The notes under the pieces were generated by a model, which was not told where the DNA came from, searched no databases, and saw nothing but the letters and a program-made list of their open reading frames with translations. From the NCBI GenBank assembly GCA_937884485.1, contig CALGCG010000124.1, positions 1-25,519 on the forward strand: 25,519 nucleotides of DNA, in the 5' to 3' direction. The position numbers were made by a program, and so were the translations under genes. The stretch comes from an uncultured Bacteroidales bacterium (GTDB lineage: Bacteria > Bacteroidota > Bacteroidia > Bacteroidales > P3). Below, in pieces: positions 5,821 through 13,250 of this stretch. Numbering within the stretch: position 1 is the stretch's first letter; the number at the start of each line of letters is the position of its first letter.

Positions 5821-7116
5821 ATGAAACAATACAACTTCGACACAAAGATAGAACGCCGCGGGACGGACTGCTTCAAGTGGGACGCCCTGCCCGGCATGTA
5901 CGGCCGCGACGACCTGCTGCCCATGTGGGTGGCCGACAACGACTGGGCGGCACCCGACTTCGTGCTCGACGCCATGCGACAGCGCCTCGAGCACCCCGTG
6001 CTGGGCTACACCATGCCCTCCGAGGGCTACTGGCAGGCCGTCACCACCTGGCTGGCCAAGCACTACGACATCCACACCACCAAGGACACCCTCCACTTCA
6101 TCCCCGGCATCGTGGCCGGCATCAGCTATGCCCTGCTGGCGCTGACCACCCCCGGCGACCGCGTGCTGGTCACCACGCCCGTCTACCCGCCGTTCCTCAA
6201 CGTGCCGAGGGGTTGCGGACGCGAGGTGGTGTGCAGCCCGCTGAGAGTGGTTCCCTGCCGGCGGGACGCCGGCGCTCCATATCGATTCGAGATAGACTTC
6301 GACGACTTCGAGCGCAAGGCCGAAGGCTGCAAAGTCTTCATCATGAGCAACCCCCACAACCCCGCCGGTACCCTCTGGGGCAAGGAGACCCTGCAAAAGA
6401 TTGCCGACATCTGCGAGCGCAAAGGCCTCCTCGTCATCAGCGACGAAATCCACGCCGACCTCACGCTGCCATCGACACCCCTCCGGCCTTCGGCCACCTC
6501 CCCTTGTAAAGGGGAGGATCACCCAACCGCAACACACTCCTCCCCTTCCCAAGGGGAGGTGCCCGAAGGGCGGAGGGGTCACATAAGCTACAGCACCGTC
6601 TCCCCCGTCGCCGCGCGCCACAGCATCACCTTTATGGCCCCCAGCAAGACCTTCAACATCGCCGGCCTCGGTAGCTCCATCTGTCACATCGCCGATGCCA
6701 CCCTGCGCAACCGTTTCTTCGGCTGGCTCGACGCCCTGGGTGTGGCCGGAGGCAACATCTTCGCCTTCACCGCCGCCGAAGCCGCTTTCGCCCACGGCGA
6801 GGAGTGGCAACGCCAGATGCTGGAATATCTGAGCGTGAACGTTCAGACCCTCGACGAATACCTGCAGGCCCACCTCCCCAAGGTCAAGGCCGTGCTCCCC
6901 GAGGCCTCCTACCTCGCCTGGCTCGACTTCTCCGCCTACGGCATCCCCCACAACGAACTCGCCGACCGCTTCATCAACGAGGCCCACGTGGTATTAAATG
7001 ACGGCACCACTTTCGGTGGAGACGCTTATCAAGGCTGCTTCCGCCTCAACATCGGCTGTCCCCGCGCGCAGCTCCTCGAAGCCCTCGACCGTATCGACAA
7101 AACCATCAACAATTAA
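5821..7116 (+). CDS. MalY/PatB-family PLP-dependent C-S beta-lyase/aminotransferase, with two repeat-encoded inserts
   Basis: The product is 431 aa, about 35-45 residues longer than is usual for this family. Fold-type I PLP landmarks are present: DDLLPMWVADNDWAAPDFV, NPHNPAGTLW, VISDEIHADLTLP and FMAPSKTFNIAGL, with the PLP lysine at residue 276. Family enzymes cleave cystathionine, cysteine or related thioethers to thiol, pyruvate and ammonia. Two segments look foreign. Residues 146-153 come from a 23-bp stem-loop repeat. Residues about 218-254 come from a 107-bp fold-back element placed between the SDEIHADLTLP motif and the STVSPVAARHS segment, which in relatives follow each other closely. 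The reading frame is intact through both. Removing the extra residues would put the lysine near position 231, close to its place in E. coli MalY as I recall it. Confidence 0.93.
   Translation: MKQYNFDTKIERRGTDCFKWDALPGMYGRDDLLPMWVADNDWAAPDFVLDAMRQRLEHPVLGYTMPSEGYWQAVTTWLAKHYDIHTTKDTLHFIPGIVAGISYALLALTTPGDRVLVTTPVYPPFLNVPRGCGREVVCSPLRVVPCRRDAGAPYRFEIDFDDFERKAEGCKVFIMSNPHNPAGTLWGKETLQKIADICERKGLLVISDEIHADLTLPSTPLRPSATSPCKGEDHPTATHSSPSQGEVPEGRRGHISYSTVSPVAARHSITFMAPSKTFNIAGLGSSICHIADATLRNRFFGWLDALGVAGGNIFAFTAAEAAFAHGEEWQRQMLEYLSVNVQTLDEYLQAHLPKVKAVLPEASYLAWLDFSAYGIPHNELADRFINEAHVVLNDGTTFGGDAYQGCFRLNIGCPRAQLLEALDRIDKTINN
6257..6279 (+). repeat. 23-bp stem-loop repeat, copy 2 (in frame inside malY-like gene)
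   Basis: GCCGGCG, loop GGA, CGCCGGC, tail GCTCCA. It is an exact reverse complement of the intergenic copy at 1977-1999. Here it is translated in a different codon phase from copy 4, giving CRRDAGAP in place of the short turn normally found in the family. Confidence 0.85.
6474..6580. repeat. Fold-back palindromic element of about 107 bp inserted in frame in malY-like gene
   Basis: The outer arms 6474-6505 and 6551-6580 are inverted repeats (about 28 of 30 positions pair, with one 2-nt offset). They contain CCTCCGGCCTTCGGCCACC on the left and its counterpart GGTGCCCGAAGGGCGGAGG on the right. Each arm runs into its own small hairpin, CCTCCCCTT...AAGGGGAGG. No stop codon arises in the gene's frame. 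The element resembles a widespread class of Bacteroidota intergenic repeat (recalled), here translated. Confidence 0.88.
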
Positions 7117-7121
7117 GCATT

Positions 7122-8300
7122 ATGAAACACCGCCTCGCCACCTTCGCCGCCCTGCTGTTCCTCGCCTTCGGCGCTCGGGCGCAAACCACGGACACAATCG
7201 GCTGCTGCTACCACTATGAGAAGGACCCCGAATTTCCCGGTGGTTTGAAAGCATTGATTGAGTTTTTCAGCGACAACATACGCTACCCCCTGGAGGCCAA
7301 GGACTACCACATCGAGGGCAAACTCTACGCCACTTTCGTGGTAGACAGCCTGGGGTTCGTCCGCAACCCCCGCATCATCTTTGGCCTCCCCGGCGGCTGC
7401 AACCAGGCGACCCTCGACGCCATCAGGCGTATGCCGCGTTGGGAGCCCGGATGCCAGCGCATCGGCGGCAAATGGGTGCCCATGAACATGCAGTTCAACC
7501 TTCCCGTCAACTTCAACCTTGAGAAAGACACCACCTCGCTCCACCGCAGCCGACCCGTCGTCGACGACACCCTCCTCCCCTCCTACCCCGGCGGCACCGG
7601 CGCCCTCTACCGCTACCTGAGCAACGCCATCGACCGCCCGCGCGAGGAGTGGGTCGGGCTGCAAATGCCCCAAATCCAGCTCGACAATCTGGGCCATGTG
7701 ACAAGCGTCACCCGCCTCGGTGCTTCGCCCATGGACAGCGCCATCCATCAGGCCCTCCTCCACATGCCCCGCTGGCACATGACGAAGGACTATCCCCAAA
7801 TCCTGCTCCGCATCCCCATCGACCTTCCCCTGCTCCTCTCCATGCGCGACACCCTGCTGCGCCCCCATACCTTGCGCATTGGCCGCTACGACGACGACCT
7901 CTGGGCCACCCTCTTGCGCCACGAGTCCTATTTCCGCGCCCTCCTCGCCGTCGACGACAGCCTCGCCGCCGGATTCCACGTCCCCGCCCAACGCCTCCAG
8001 GCCCTCATGCCGCACGACCGCGAGACCTTCCTCGTGCTCTTCTCCCTCGAGGATTACGTCACCTCGCGCTATTTCCCCGTCATCTACGACACCCTCGCCG
8101 CCCTGGCCCAGGCAGACAGTCTCGACATGATGGACCGCTTCCTCGCCCTCCTCCAATGGAGCGACGGATGGGTCAGCGAGTTCGTCCTCGACCACGCCCT
8201 CGCAATCGAGAAGCAGCACCCACGCAAATTCCGCTCCGTCATGCGTCGCTACAAGGACGAATGGGAGCTTTACAAAGACTTCGAATTACGCAATAAATAA
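7122..8300 (+). CDS. Secreted protein with two TonB C-terminal-like domains
   Basis: The product is 392 aa. A cleavable signal peptide MKHRLATFAALLFLAFGARAQ is followed by a TonB_C-type domain (about residues 28-128), recognised by FPGGLKALIEFFSDNIRYP, GKLYATFVVDSLGFVRNPRI and the RMPRWEPGCQ motif. A second, more divergent copy covers about 148-240: YPGGTGALYRYLSNAI, PQIQLDNLGHVTSV and HMPRWHMT. The C-terminal 150 residues are mostly helical and unrecognised. In Bacteroidota such domains occur in periplasmic proteins outside true TonB; lack of an N-terminal anchor helix argues against a TonB energiser role. The start lies 5 bp after the malY-like stop, so the genes are co-transcribed. Confidence 0.82.
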   Translation: MKHRLATFAALLFLAFGARAQTTDTIGCCYHYEKDPEFPGGLKALIEFFSDNIRYPLEAKDYHIEGKLYATFVVDSLGFVRNPRIIFGLPGGCNQATLDAIRRMPRWEPGCQRIGGKWVPMNMQFNLPVNFNLEKDTTSLHRSRPVVDDTLLPSYPGGTGALYRYLSNAIDRPREEWVGLQMPQIQLDNLGHVTSVTRLGASPMDSAIHQALLHMPRWHMTKDYPQILLRIPIDLPLLLSMRDTLLRPHTLRIGRYDDDLWATLLRHESYFRALLAVDDSLAAGFHVPAQRLQALMPHDRETFLVLFSLEDYVTSRYFPVIYDTLAALAQADSLDMMDRFLALLQWSDGWVSEFVLDHALAIEKQHPRKFRSVMRRYKDEWELYKDFELRNK

Positions 8301-8325
8301 TCCAAAACAAAAACAACGCACTAGC

Positions 8326-10263
8326 ATGAAAAAACTGATTCTGATAGCGCTGCTTATGGTCGCCGGCAACCTCACGGCACAGGAATACATCACCCTGCAA
8401 GGCCACATCTCCGACAGCCGCACCCGCAAGCCCGTGCCCTATGCCGCCGTACTGCTGCAGGGCACCAACATCGGCACCCAAAGCAACGACCAAGGCGAGT
8501 ACAAACTGAAAGTGGAAAACGGAAAATGGAAAAATGAAGACAAGGTATTCTTCTCTGCCATGGGCTATAAACGCATCAGTGTCAGCGTCGAGCAACTACA
8601 GAAGAAGGGCGACGTGCGCCTCGAGCCCCATTCCCTTGAGTTGAAGGAGGTGACGGTAACAGGCTATGTCACCCCGCAGGAAATCATTGCCGAAGCCGTG
8701 CGCCGCATACCGCAGAACTACCACACCGACACCACCATAGGCACCTGGTTCCACCGCGACTGGCGCATGCTCAATGGCGACCTCTACCTCTTCGACGAGA
8801 GCGTCGTCGACATGCTGCGCTACGGCTACGTGCACGACACCACCAAGCGCTTCTACACCTTCTCCGATACCGTCCGTGAGCTGGACAACAACTACAAGGC
8901 CATACGCAAACACCGTCTGCTCATCCTCGACAGCCTCTCCGTACGCCTCGCCGCAGGCGACGAGAGCAAGGCCATGGCCGACATGAACTACAGCGACAAC
9001 CAGGCCTTTACCGACCCCGTAGCGTCGCCGAACGCCAACTGGCTCACCGCCCCGCGGGCCATCAAGAAGCACAAATTCGAACCCATCCAGGAATACACCG
9101 ACGCCGACGGCGTCGAATACTGGCTGCTGCGTGCCTACGGCCCCACCAACAACCGGAATGTCAAAGCCCACTACACGCTGCACATCCGGCAGGACAACTT
9201 CGCCATCACAGACCTTGATTTCGAGAGCGATACCTTCTACATCGAGATGCCCTACATCACTTGGAGCCTCCAGCCCTGGAGCGGCAGCACCAACCATCGC
9301 CTCAACACTCACGAGCACTACGAGCTGCGCGGCGACCGCTACGTCCTCACCCACATCTCCGATTATAGGGACTACACCAACTACTGCCACCAGCACTACG
9401 GCTACGAGCTAGCCGACGAAGAGCAGCATATCACCACCAGCTCCGAGTGGCTGCTGACCGACCTTCAACCCGGCGACACCTCCTTCCTCCGCAAGAACAG
9501 GGTGCAGGGCCACAAGAAGCAGAACCTGGCCGAGGCCTTCGGTGCCAGCAGCTACGACGAGGACTTCTGGGAAAGCTACAACACCCTGCCCCTCGACGGC
9601 GCCATCAAAGAAAAACTCGAAGCCTTCTATCAGAGCATTCCGACCACCCAGAACACTCCGATAATCCAGAACCAAGACGCCAAGCGCGACTCCCTCTCCA
9701 TGCTGCGCACCGTCAAAGACACCCTCACCCCCACCCTGCCGCCCCTGCCACGCTGGCAGTTCTACCGCTACGGCGGCGTGGGCGGAAACCGCCTTGTCGG
9801 CGACGACACCGCCACCCACCGCTGCTTCAGCCAGCAGCTGGCTGTCGGCGCACGCCTCAACCTCGGAGGTCGCTTCAGTCTGAATGCCGACCTACAGTAT
9901 GCCTGGATGACCTCGCCCACCGACGACCACGGCCGCGTCTCCACCCACAACCTCACCCTTCCCCTGCGCCTCAACGTCGACCTCATCAAGCCCTCGCCGG
10001 AAGCCGACCTCCACTTCTACCTCTCCCTCGGCGGCTGGGGCCGCTTCGCCTTCCTCGGCCGGCTGGGCGACGACTGGAGCGTGCTGGGGCGCGACATCGA
10101 CCGCTGGGACTACGGCTTCAGCATCGGCATCGGCATGGAATTCGCTCGCACCTTCTTCATCGAGTGGAACTCCTACCGCAGCCTCCACAACAGCATCCTC
10201 ACTCCGGGCCAGCCCGAGATGTTCCGCCACAACGGCGCATTCACCATAGGTATTCTGTTTTAG
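8326..10263 (+). CDS. CarboxypepD-reg-like domain outer-membrane-type protein
   Basis: The product is 645 aa. A signal peptide (MKKLILIALLMVAGNLTAQ) leads into a carboxypeptidase-regulatory-like beta-sandwich (about residues 20-105: GHISDSRTRKPVPYAAVLLQ, then GYKRISVSV), as at the N-terminus of many Bacteroidota outer-membrane proteins. The middle part is unrecognised. The C-terminal portion (about 480-645) alternates short strands with aromatic residues and ends in TIGILF with a terminal Phe, compatible with an outer-membrane beta-barrel. Residues 62-71 (VENGKWKNED region) derive from heptamer repeats, and 438-450 (PTTQNTPIIQNQ) from nonamer repeats; both lie in apparent linker or loop positions. 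The stop codon overlaps that of the convergent glycosyltransferase. Function unknown. Confidence 0.8.
   Translation: MKKLILIALLMVAGNLTAQEYITLQGHISDSRTRKPVPYAAVLLQGTNIGTQSNDQGEYKLKVENGKWKNEDKVFFSAMGYKRISVSVEQLQKKGDVRLEPHSLELKEVTVTGYVTPQEIIAEAVRRIPQNYHTDTTIGTWFHRDWRMLNGDLYLFDESVVDMLRYGYVHDTTKRFYTFSDTVRELDNNYKAIRKHRLLILDSLSVRLAAGDESKAMADMNYSDNQAFTDPVASPNANWLTAPRAIKKHKFEPIQEYTDADGVEYWLLRAYGPTNNRNVKAHYTLHIRQDNFAITDLDFESDTFYIEMPYITWSLQPWSGSTNHRLNTHEHYELRGDRYVLTHISDYRDYTNYCHQHYGYELADEEQHITTSSEWLLTDLQPGDTSFLRKNRVQGHKKQNLAEAFGASSYDEDFWESYNTLPLDGAIKEKLEAFYQSIPTTQNTPIIQNQDAKRDSLSMLRTVKDTLTPTLPPLPRWQFYRYGGVGGNRLVGDDTATHRCFSQQLAVGARLNLGGRFSLNADLQYAWMTSPTDDHGRVSTHNLTLPLRLNVDLIKPSPEADLHFYLSLGGWGRFAFLGRLGDDWSVLGRDIDRWDYGFSIGIGMEFARTFFIEWNSYRSLHNSILTPGQPEMFRHNGAFTIGILF
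8509..8536 (+). repeat. Four heptamers in frame within the CarboxypepD-reg protein gene
   Basis: Units AAAGTGG, AAAACGG, AAAATGG and AAAAATG follow one another. Similar A-rich heptamers occur between genes elsewhere in the window (for example 19807-19834). They are translated inside the beta-sandwich domain, between GEYKLK and DKVFFSAMGY. Confidence 0.7.
9637..9672 (+). repeat. Four nonamers in frame (two 18-bp units)
   Basis: Consensus AYYCMGANN repeated four times. The two 18-bp halves match at 14 of 18 positions. The period is a multiple of three, so copy number changes would not shift the frame. Confidence 0.55.
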
Positions 10264-11387
10264 GCGCCCTCCGCCAGCAGTCCGAGGATAGGCTTTATGC
10301 CCTCCTGCGGCCCGTAAGCCCGCAGCCCCTCGCGGCGTACCTGTAGCTGTGCTTCGCCGAAATTCTCCTGCATCAGCCTTTCAAGCGCCGCACGCATCGT
10401 CTCTGGGGTATCCGCCACCGTACACAGTCCTTCGAGACCCGTCCCTGCCACCATGGCGCTGTTCACCAGGCAGAAACGGCCTGCATAGAGCGAATTGAGG
10501 AGTTTCAACTTCAACCCCGTGGCCTGCTGCGTCACCATCACGCACACCTGCGCCTCCCGCACCAGTCCCTGCATCGTCTCGTCGTCGGGATTTTCTAACA
10601 GCGACACATTAGGCATCACGCCGATGCGCTCTCTCAGCCATGCCGGCGGTTCCTTGCCGGCCACCACCAGTCGCACCTGCGAACCCTTGAAGACCTTGTC
10701 CAGCAGGTACTCCACGGCGTGGTAGTTCTCCGCCACCGCGAGGTTGCCGTGATAGAGGGCGTAATCACCCCTCCCCGGCCGCGACGTCACCTCGCCATAG
10801 GGGTGCATCCCCGAGGAGAGCAGCACCTTTCCGCAACCCATAGTCTCCAGCCCCTGCCGGTCGGCCGCCGATATGGCCAGCACGGCATCGGCCTTGCGGA
10901 GCACATGCTCGTAGCGCCGCAGTTTGCGGGCCTCCAGCTTCAGGTACAGACGCTTGCCCAGCCGCCGTTCCGCCGCCGCCAGCTCTCCGTAGTAGTCGGC
11001 CTCGATGTTGTGTGCGCGCACCATCACCAGGCGGTCGCGCAGCAGCCGCTCGTCCTCCAGCAGCAGGCAGCAATGCAGTCCTTCCAGCAGTATGGGGTAG
11101 CGGTCTGCCATCAGCCTCTGCACCAGTTCTTCGCTGTGGCGCGATGCCACGATGAAGGGCCTTCGGTCGAGCATCCGCAGGGGCGACATGTCGCGACGGT
11201 AGTAGTGCACCTCCTCGCACCAACGCTCCAACTCCGCCGCCGGACCGCGTCCGTAGTCGAAGCAATGCAGGTGGATGCGCACGCCGTGCTCCGCCAACGC
11301 CTTCAGGCGATAGAACACATCAATCCCCCCGCCGTAGTTGGCAGGCCACGGCACGTTGAACGCCACAATATGCAGATGCTTTTCCAT
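10260..11387 (-). CDS. GT-B fold glycosyltransferase, family 4-like
   Basis: The product is 375 aa. The N-terminal Rossmann half begins HLHIVAFNVPWPANYGGGID, a pattern typical of retaining GT4-type sugar transferases. The linker contains MVRAHNIEADYY; the C-terminal half contains YHGNLAVAENYHAVEYLL, LVVAGKEPPAWL, VSLLENPDDETM and TGLKLKLLNSLYAGRFCLVN in the nucleotide-sugar-binding region. No signal peptide or TM segment is seen, so it should act at the cytoplasmic face, building a surface polysaccharide or glycolipid. No other polysaccharide genes are adjacent, so the acceptor is unknown. A long heptamer array lies directly upstream, between this gene and the YqaA gene. Confidence 0.87.
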   Translation of the reverse strand: MEKHLHIVAFNVPWPANYGGGIDVFYRLKALAEHGVRIHLHCFDYGRGPAAELERWCEEVHYYRRDMSPLRMLDRRPFIVASRHSEELVQRLMADRYPILLEGLHCCLLLEDERLLRDRLVMVRAHNIEADYYGELAAAERRLGKRLYLKLEARKLRRYEHVLRKADAVLAISAADRQGLETMGCGKVLLSSGMHPYGEVTSRPGRGDYALYHGNLAVAENYHAVEYLLDKVFKGSQVRLVVAGKEPPAWLRERIGVMPNVSLLENPDDETMQGLVREAQVCVMVTQQATGLKLKLLNSLYAGRFCLVNSAMVAGTGLEGLCTVADTPETMRAALERLMQENFGEAQLQVRREGLRAYGPQEGIKPILGLLAEGA

Positions 11388-11393
11388 ATATAT

Positions 11394-11463
11394 CTTAATA
11401 CTTAATACTTAAAACTCAAAACTTAATACTTAATACTTAAAACTCAAAACTCAAAACTTAAAA
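11394..11463. repeat. Ten tandem heptamers linking two minus-strand genes
   Basis: Ten uninterrupted 7-bp units of consensus CTTAAWA / CTCAAAA. One end lies 7 bp before the glycosyltransferase ATG (11387, minus strand). The other end runs into the stop codon (11458-11460) of the upstream YqaA gene. This is the longest and cleanest array in the window. Confidence 0.92.
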
Positions 11464-11898
11464 CCAGTTTGTCAACCCCAGCAGATACGACGACACGAAG
11501 TATCGCAGCAACTTGCCCACGAACATGATGATACATGTCCACAGCGGATTCAGCCTCATGAATCCCATGGCTATGGCCAGCGGGTCGCCCACAATGGGCA
11601 GCCACGTCAGCAACGCCGCCCACTCGCCGTACTTCTCTATATGTTTCCTGAAACCCTCAATCTTCTCCCGCTTCACCTTGAACCACCTCTCCAGCCACTC
11701 CCACTTGCACAGCCAGCCCATATAGAAGCTGATCATGCCGCCGGCGGTATTGCCCAGCGAGGCCACCAGCACAATGACCCACACCGGATAGCCGATGTAC
11801 ATGGCGGCAGCCACTATCGCCTCCGACGAGAAGGGAATGATGGTGGCCGACAGCAGGCACGCCAGGAAGAGGCCGAAGAGTCCGAGGTTTTCTAACAT
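11458..11898 (-). CDS. YqaA-type DedA-family membrane protein
   Basis: The product is 146 aa from the ATG at 11898 (an in-frame ATG at 11925 would add MAIYVIPID; relatives usually begin MLENxGLxGLF, so I prefer the shorter form). It is a small integral membrane protein with SNARE-associated/DedA features: SATIIPFSSEAIVAAAMY, GNTAGGMISFYMGW, KRIEKYG-like EKYGEWAALLTWLPIVGDPLA and a C-terminal membrane helix. Four or so hydrophobic segments are visible. DedA-superfamily proteins are linked to lipid-carrier scrambling and membrane homeostasis; the precise role of the short YqaA branch is not established. It is likely co-transcribed with the downstream glycosyltransferase. Confidence 0.88.
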   Translation of the reverse strand: MLENLGLFGLFLACLLSATIIPFSSEAIVAAAMYIGYPVWVIVLVASLGNTAGGMISFYMGWLCKWEWLERWFKVKREKIEGFRKHIEKYGEWAALLTWLPIVGDPLAIAMGFMRLNPLWTCIIMFVGKLLRYFVSSYLLGLTNWF

Positions 11899-11976
11899 AT
11901 CAATCGGTATAACGTAGATAGCCAATCAAATATTGTGCCAACACAATAAAACTGCCATTTTGGCGTTATCCCTGAC

Positions 11977-13182
11977 ATGATACGTAAAAGCACACCCGAC
12001 GACATCGACCTCATCCTCCGCATGTATGACCATTCGCGCAGCGTCATGCGCGCCGACGGCAACATGGCGCAATGGGTCGGCTACCCCACCCGCGAGGACA
12101 TCGAGGAGGACATCCGCCGCGGAGTATCTTATATAGTGGAAGCCTCACCCCAACCCCTCTCCCAAGGAGAGGGGCCCCGCCAGCAACAACCCGCGACAGC
12201 CTCCCCTCTCCCTGGGAGAGGGGCCAGGGGTGAGGCAACCTTCGCCCTCGTGCCCGGCATCGAGCCCACCTACTCCTACATCGACCACGGCCGTTGGGTC
12301 ACCCCCGACCGCCCCTACAGCACCCTCCACCGCCTGGCGGCCATGCCCGGCGCCCACGGCATCGCCGACATCGTCTTCCGCCACATCAAGGGCCTCTGCG
12401 ACTACCTCCGCGTGGACACCCACCACAGCAACCGCCCCATGCACCATATCCTCGAGAAGGAAGGCTTCGTCTACTGCGGCATCATCTACATGCCCGACGG
12501 CTCGCCGCGCGACGCCTACGAGTGGTGGCGCTACGACGACATCCCCGCCGACCTCAAGGCCTACGTCGAGAACGACATCCTCCCCCGCCACGAGCATTAC
12601 GACGCCGCCCACCGTCCCGACCACATCCGCCGCGTCATCGCCCGCAGCATGGCCATGCTACCCACTATCCACTACCCACTACCCACTCTAACCTACGCCG
12701 CCGCCGCCATGCACGACATCGGCATCTGCGAGGGCCGCGAGGTGCACCACCTGGCCTCCGGACGCATCATCCGCGCCGACCGTAACCTCCGCCGCTGGTT
12801 CAGCGAGGAGGAAGTGGAACTCATCGCCCAGGCCGCCGAGGACCATCGCGCCTCCGCCACCACGCCGCCGCGCTCCACCCTCGGCATGATCATCGCCGAA
12901 GCCGACCGCGACATCGAACCCGAAACCATCGTCCGCCGCACCATCGAGTACGGCCTCAGCCACTACCCCGAACTCGACCGCGAAGGCCATTGGCAGCGCA
13001 CCCTCGACCACCTGCACGAGAAATACGCCGAAGGCGGATACATACGCCTCTGGATGGGCGACGCCTCCCCCAATGCCGCCCCCCTGGCCGACCTCCGCGC
13101 CCTCATCCACGACGAACCCCGCCTCCGCCGCCTCTTCGACGACCTCTTCAACCAGCTGACCCAAAACAACCTTAAATCTTGA
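11977..13182 (+). CDS. GNAT acetyltransferase fused to HD-domain hydrolase, with two in-frame repeats
   Basis: The product is 401 aa. Residues 1 to about 190 are a GNAT-type acyltransferase domain (IRKSTPDDIDLILRMYDHSR at the start, then HHSNRPMHHILEKEGFVYCG typical of the last GNAT helix-strand). Residues about 192-400 are a metal-dependent HD phosphohydrolase domain: HRPDHIRRV, then MHDIGI (the HD pair), EDHR, and EADRD, giving the H...HD...D ligands. Separate GNAT and HD proteins of these types are common in Bacteroidota; the fusion suggests a linked but unknown reaction. Residues 56-87 are encoded by a 95-bp palindromic element, and 228-237 by heptamers directly before the HD motif strand. 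Both keep the frame open. No clear promoter consensus is seen in the short gap upstream. Confidence 0.85.
   Translation: MIRKSTPDDIDLILRMYDHSRSVMRADGNMAQWVGYPTREDIEEDIRRGVSYIVEASPQPLSQGEGPRQQQPATASPLPGRGARGEATFALVPGIEPTYSYIDHGRWVTPDRPYSTLHRLAAMPGAHGIADIVFRHIKGLCDYLRVDTHHSNRPMHHILEKEGFVYCGIIYMPDGSPRDAYEWWRYDDIPADLKAYVENDILPRHEHYDAAHRPDHIRRVIARSMAMLPTIHYPLPTLTYAAAAMHDIGICEGREVHHLASGRIIRADRNLRRWFSEEEVELIAQAAEDHRASATTPPRSTLGMIIAEADRDIEPETIVRRTIEYGLSHYPELDREGHWQRTLDHLHEKYAEGGYIRLWMGDASPNAAPLADLRALIHDEPRLRRLFDDLFNQLTQNNLKS
12142..12236. repeat. 95-bp palindromic element inserted in frame in the GNAT domain
   Basis: The arms begin GCCTCACCCCAACCCCTCTC on the left and end GGGGCCAGGGGTGAGGC on the right, forming a long imperfect stem. 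Nested hairpins CCCCTCTCCC/GGGAGAGGGG occur in each arm. In the gene's frame it gives SPQPLSQGEGP...SPLPGRGARGE, a peptide type that I recall as a translated repeat in many bacterial genomes. Confidence 0.88.
12659..12686 (+). repeat. Four heptamers in frame at the HD domain
   Basis: TACCCAC, TATCCAC, TACCCAC and TACCCAC in direct succession, encoding LPTIHYPLPT just ahead of LTYAAAAMHDIG. Gain or loss of one 7-bp unit would shift the reading frame ahead of the catalytic HD pair. Confidence 0.82.
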
Positions 13183-13192
13183 AAAAAAACAT

Positions 13193-13215
13193 GCCGGCGA
13201 GACGCCGGCGCTCCA
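13193..13215 (+). repeat. 23-bp stem-loop repeat, copy 3 (intergenic)
   Basis: GCCGGCG, loop AGA, CGCCGGC, tail GCTCCA. One mismatch to copy 2, located in the loop. It begins 11 bp after the GNAT-HD stop codon and may act as a weak terminator, though it is not followed by a T-run. Confidence 0.85.
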
Positions 13216-13218
13216 ACC

Positions 13219-13246
13219 CTTAAACTTTAAACCTAAAACCTTAAAC
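13219..13246 (+). repeat. Four heptamers leading into the DUF456 gene
   Basis: Units CTTAAAC, TTTAAAC, CTAAAAC and CTTAAAC occupy the leader and end 4 bp before the ATG at 13251. Confidence 0.85.
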
Positions 13247-13250
13247 CAAA

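Noticed and set aside
5812..8219. Long minus-strand open frames opposite the malY-like and TonB-C genes
   Set aside because: No recognisable motifs; the + strand frames carry catalytic residues and a signal peptide.
9361..9385. Possible in-frame copy of the TATAG-type nonamer repeat, encoding a DYRDYTNY stretch
   Set aside because: Only a weak resemblance to the array at 901-945, and the residues are plausible as ordinary protein sequence.
11394..11463. CRISPR-like array
   Set aside because: The units are 7 bp and contiguous with no spacers, and no cas genes are present.
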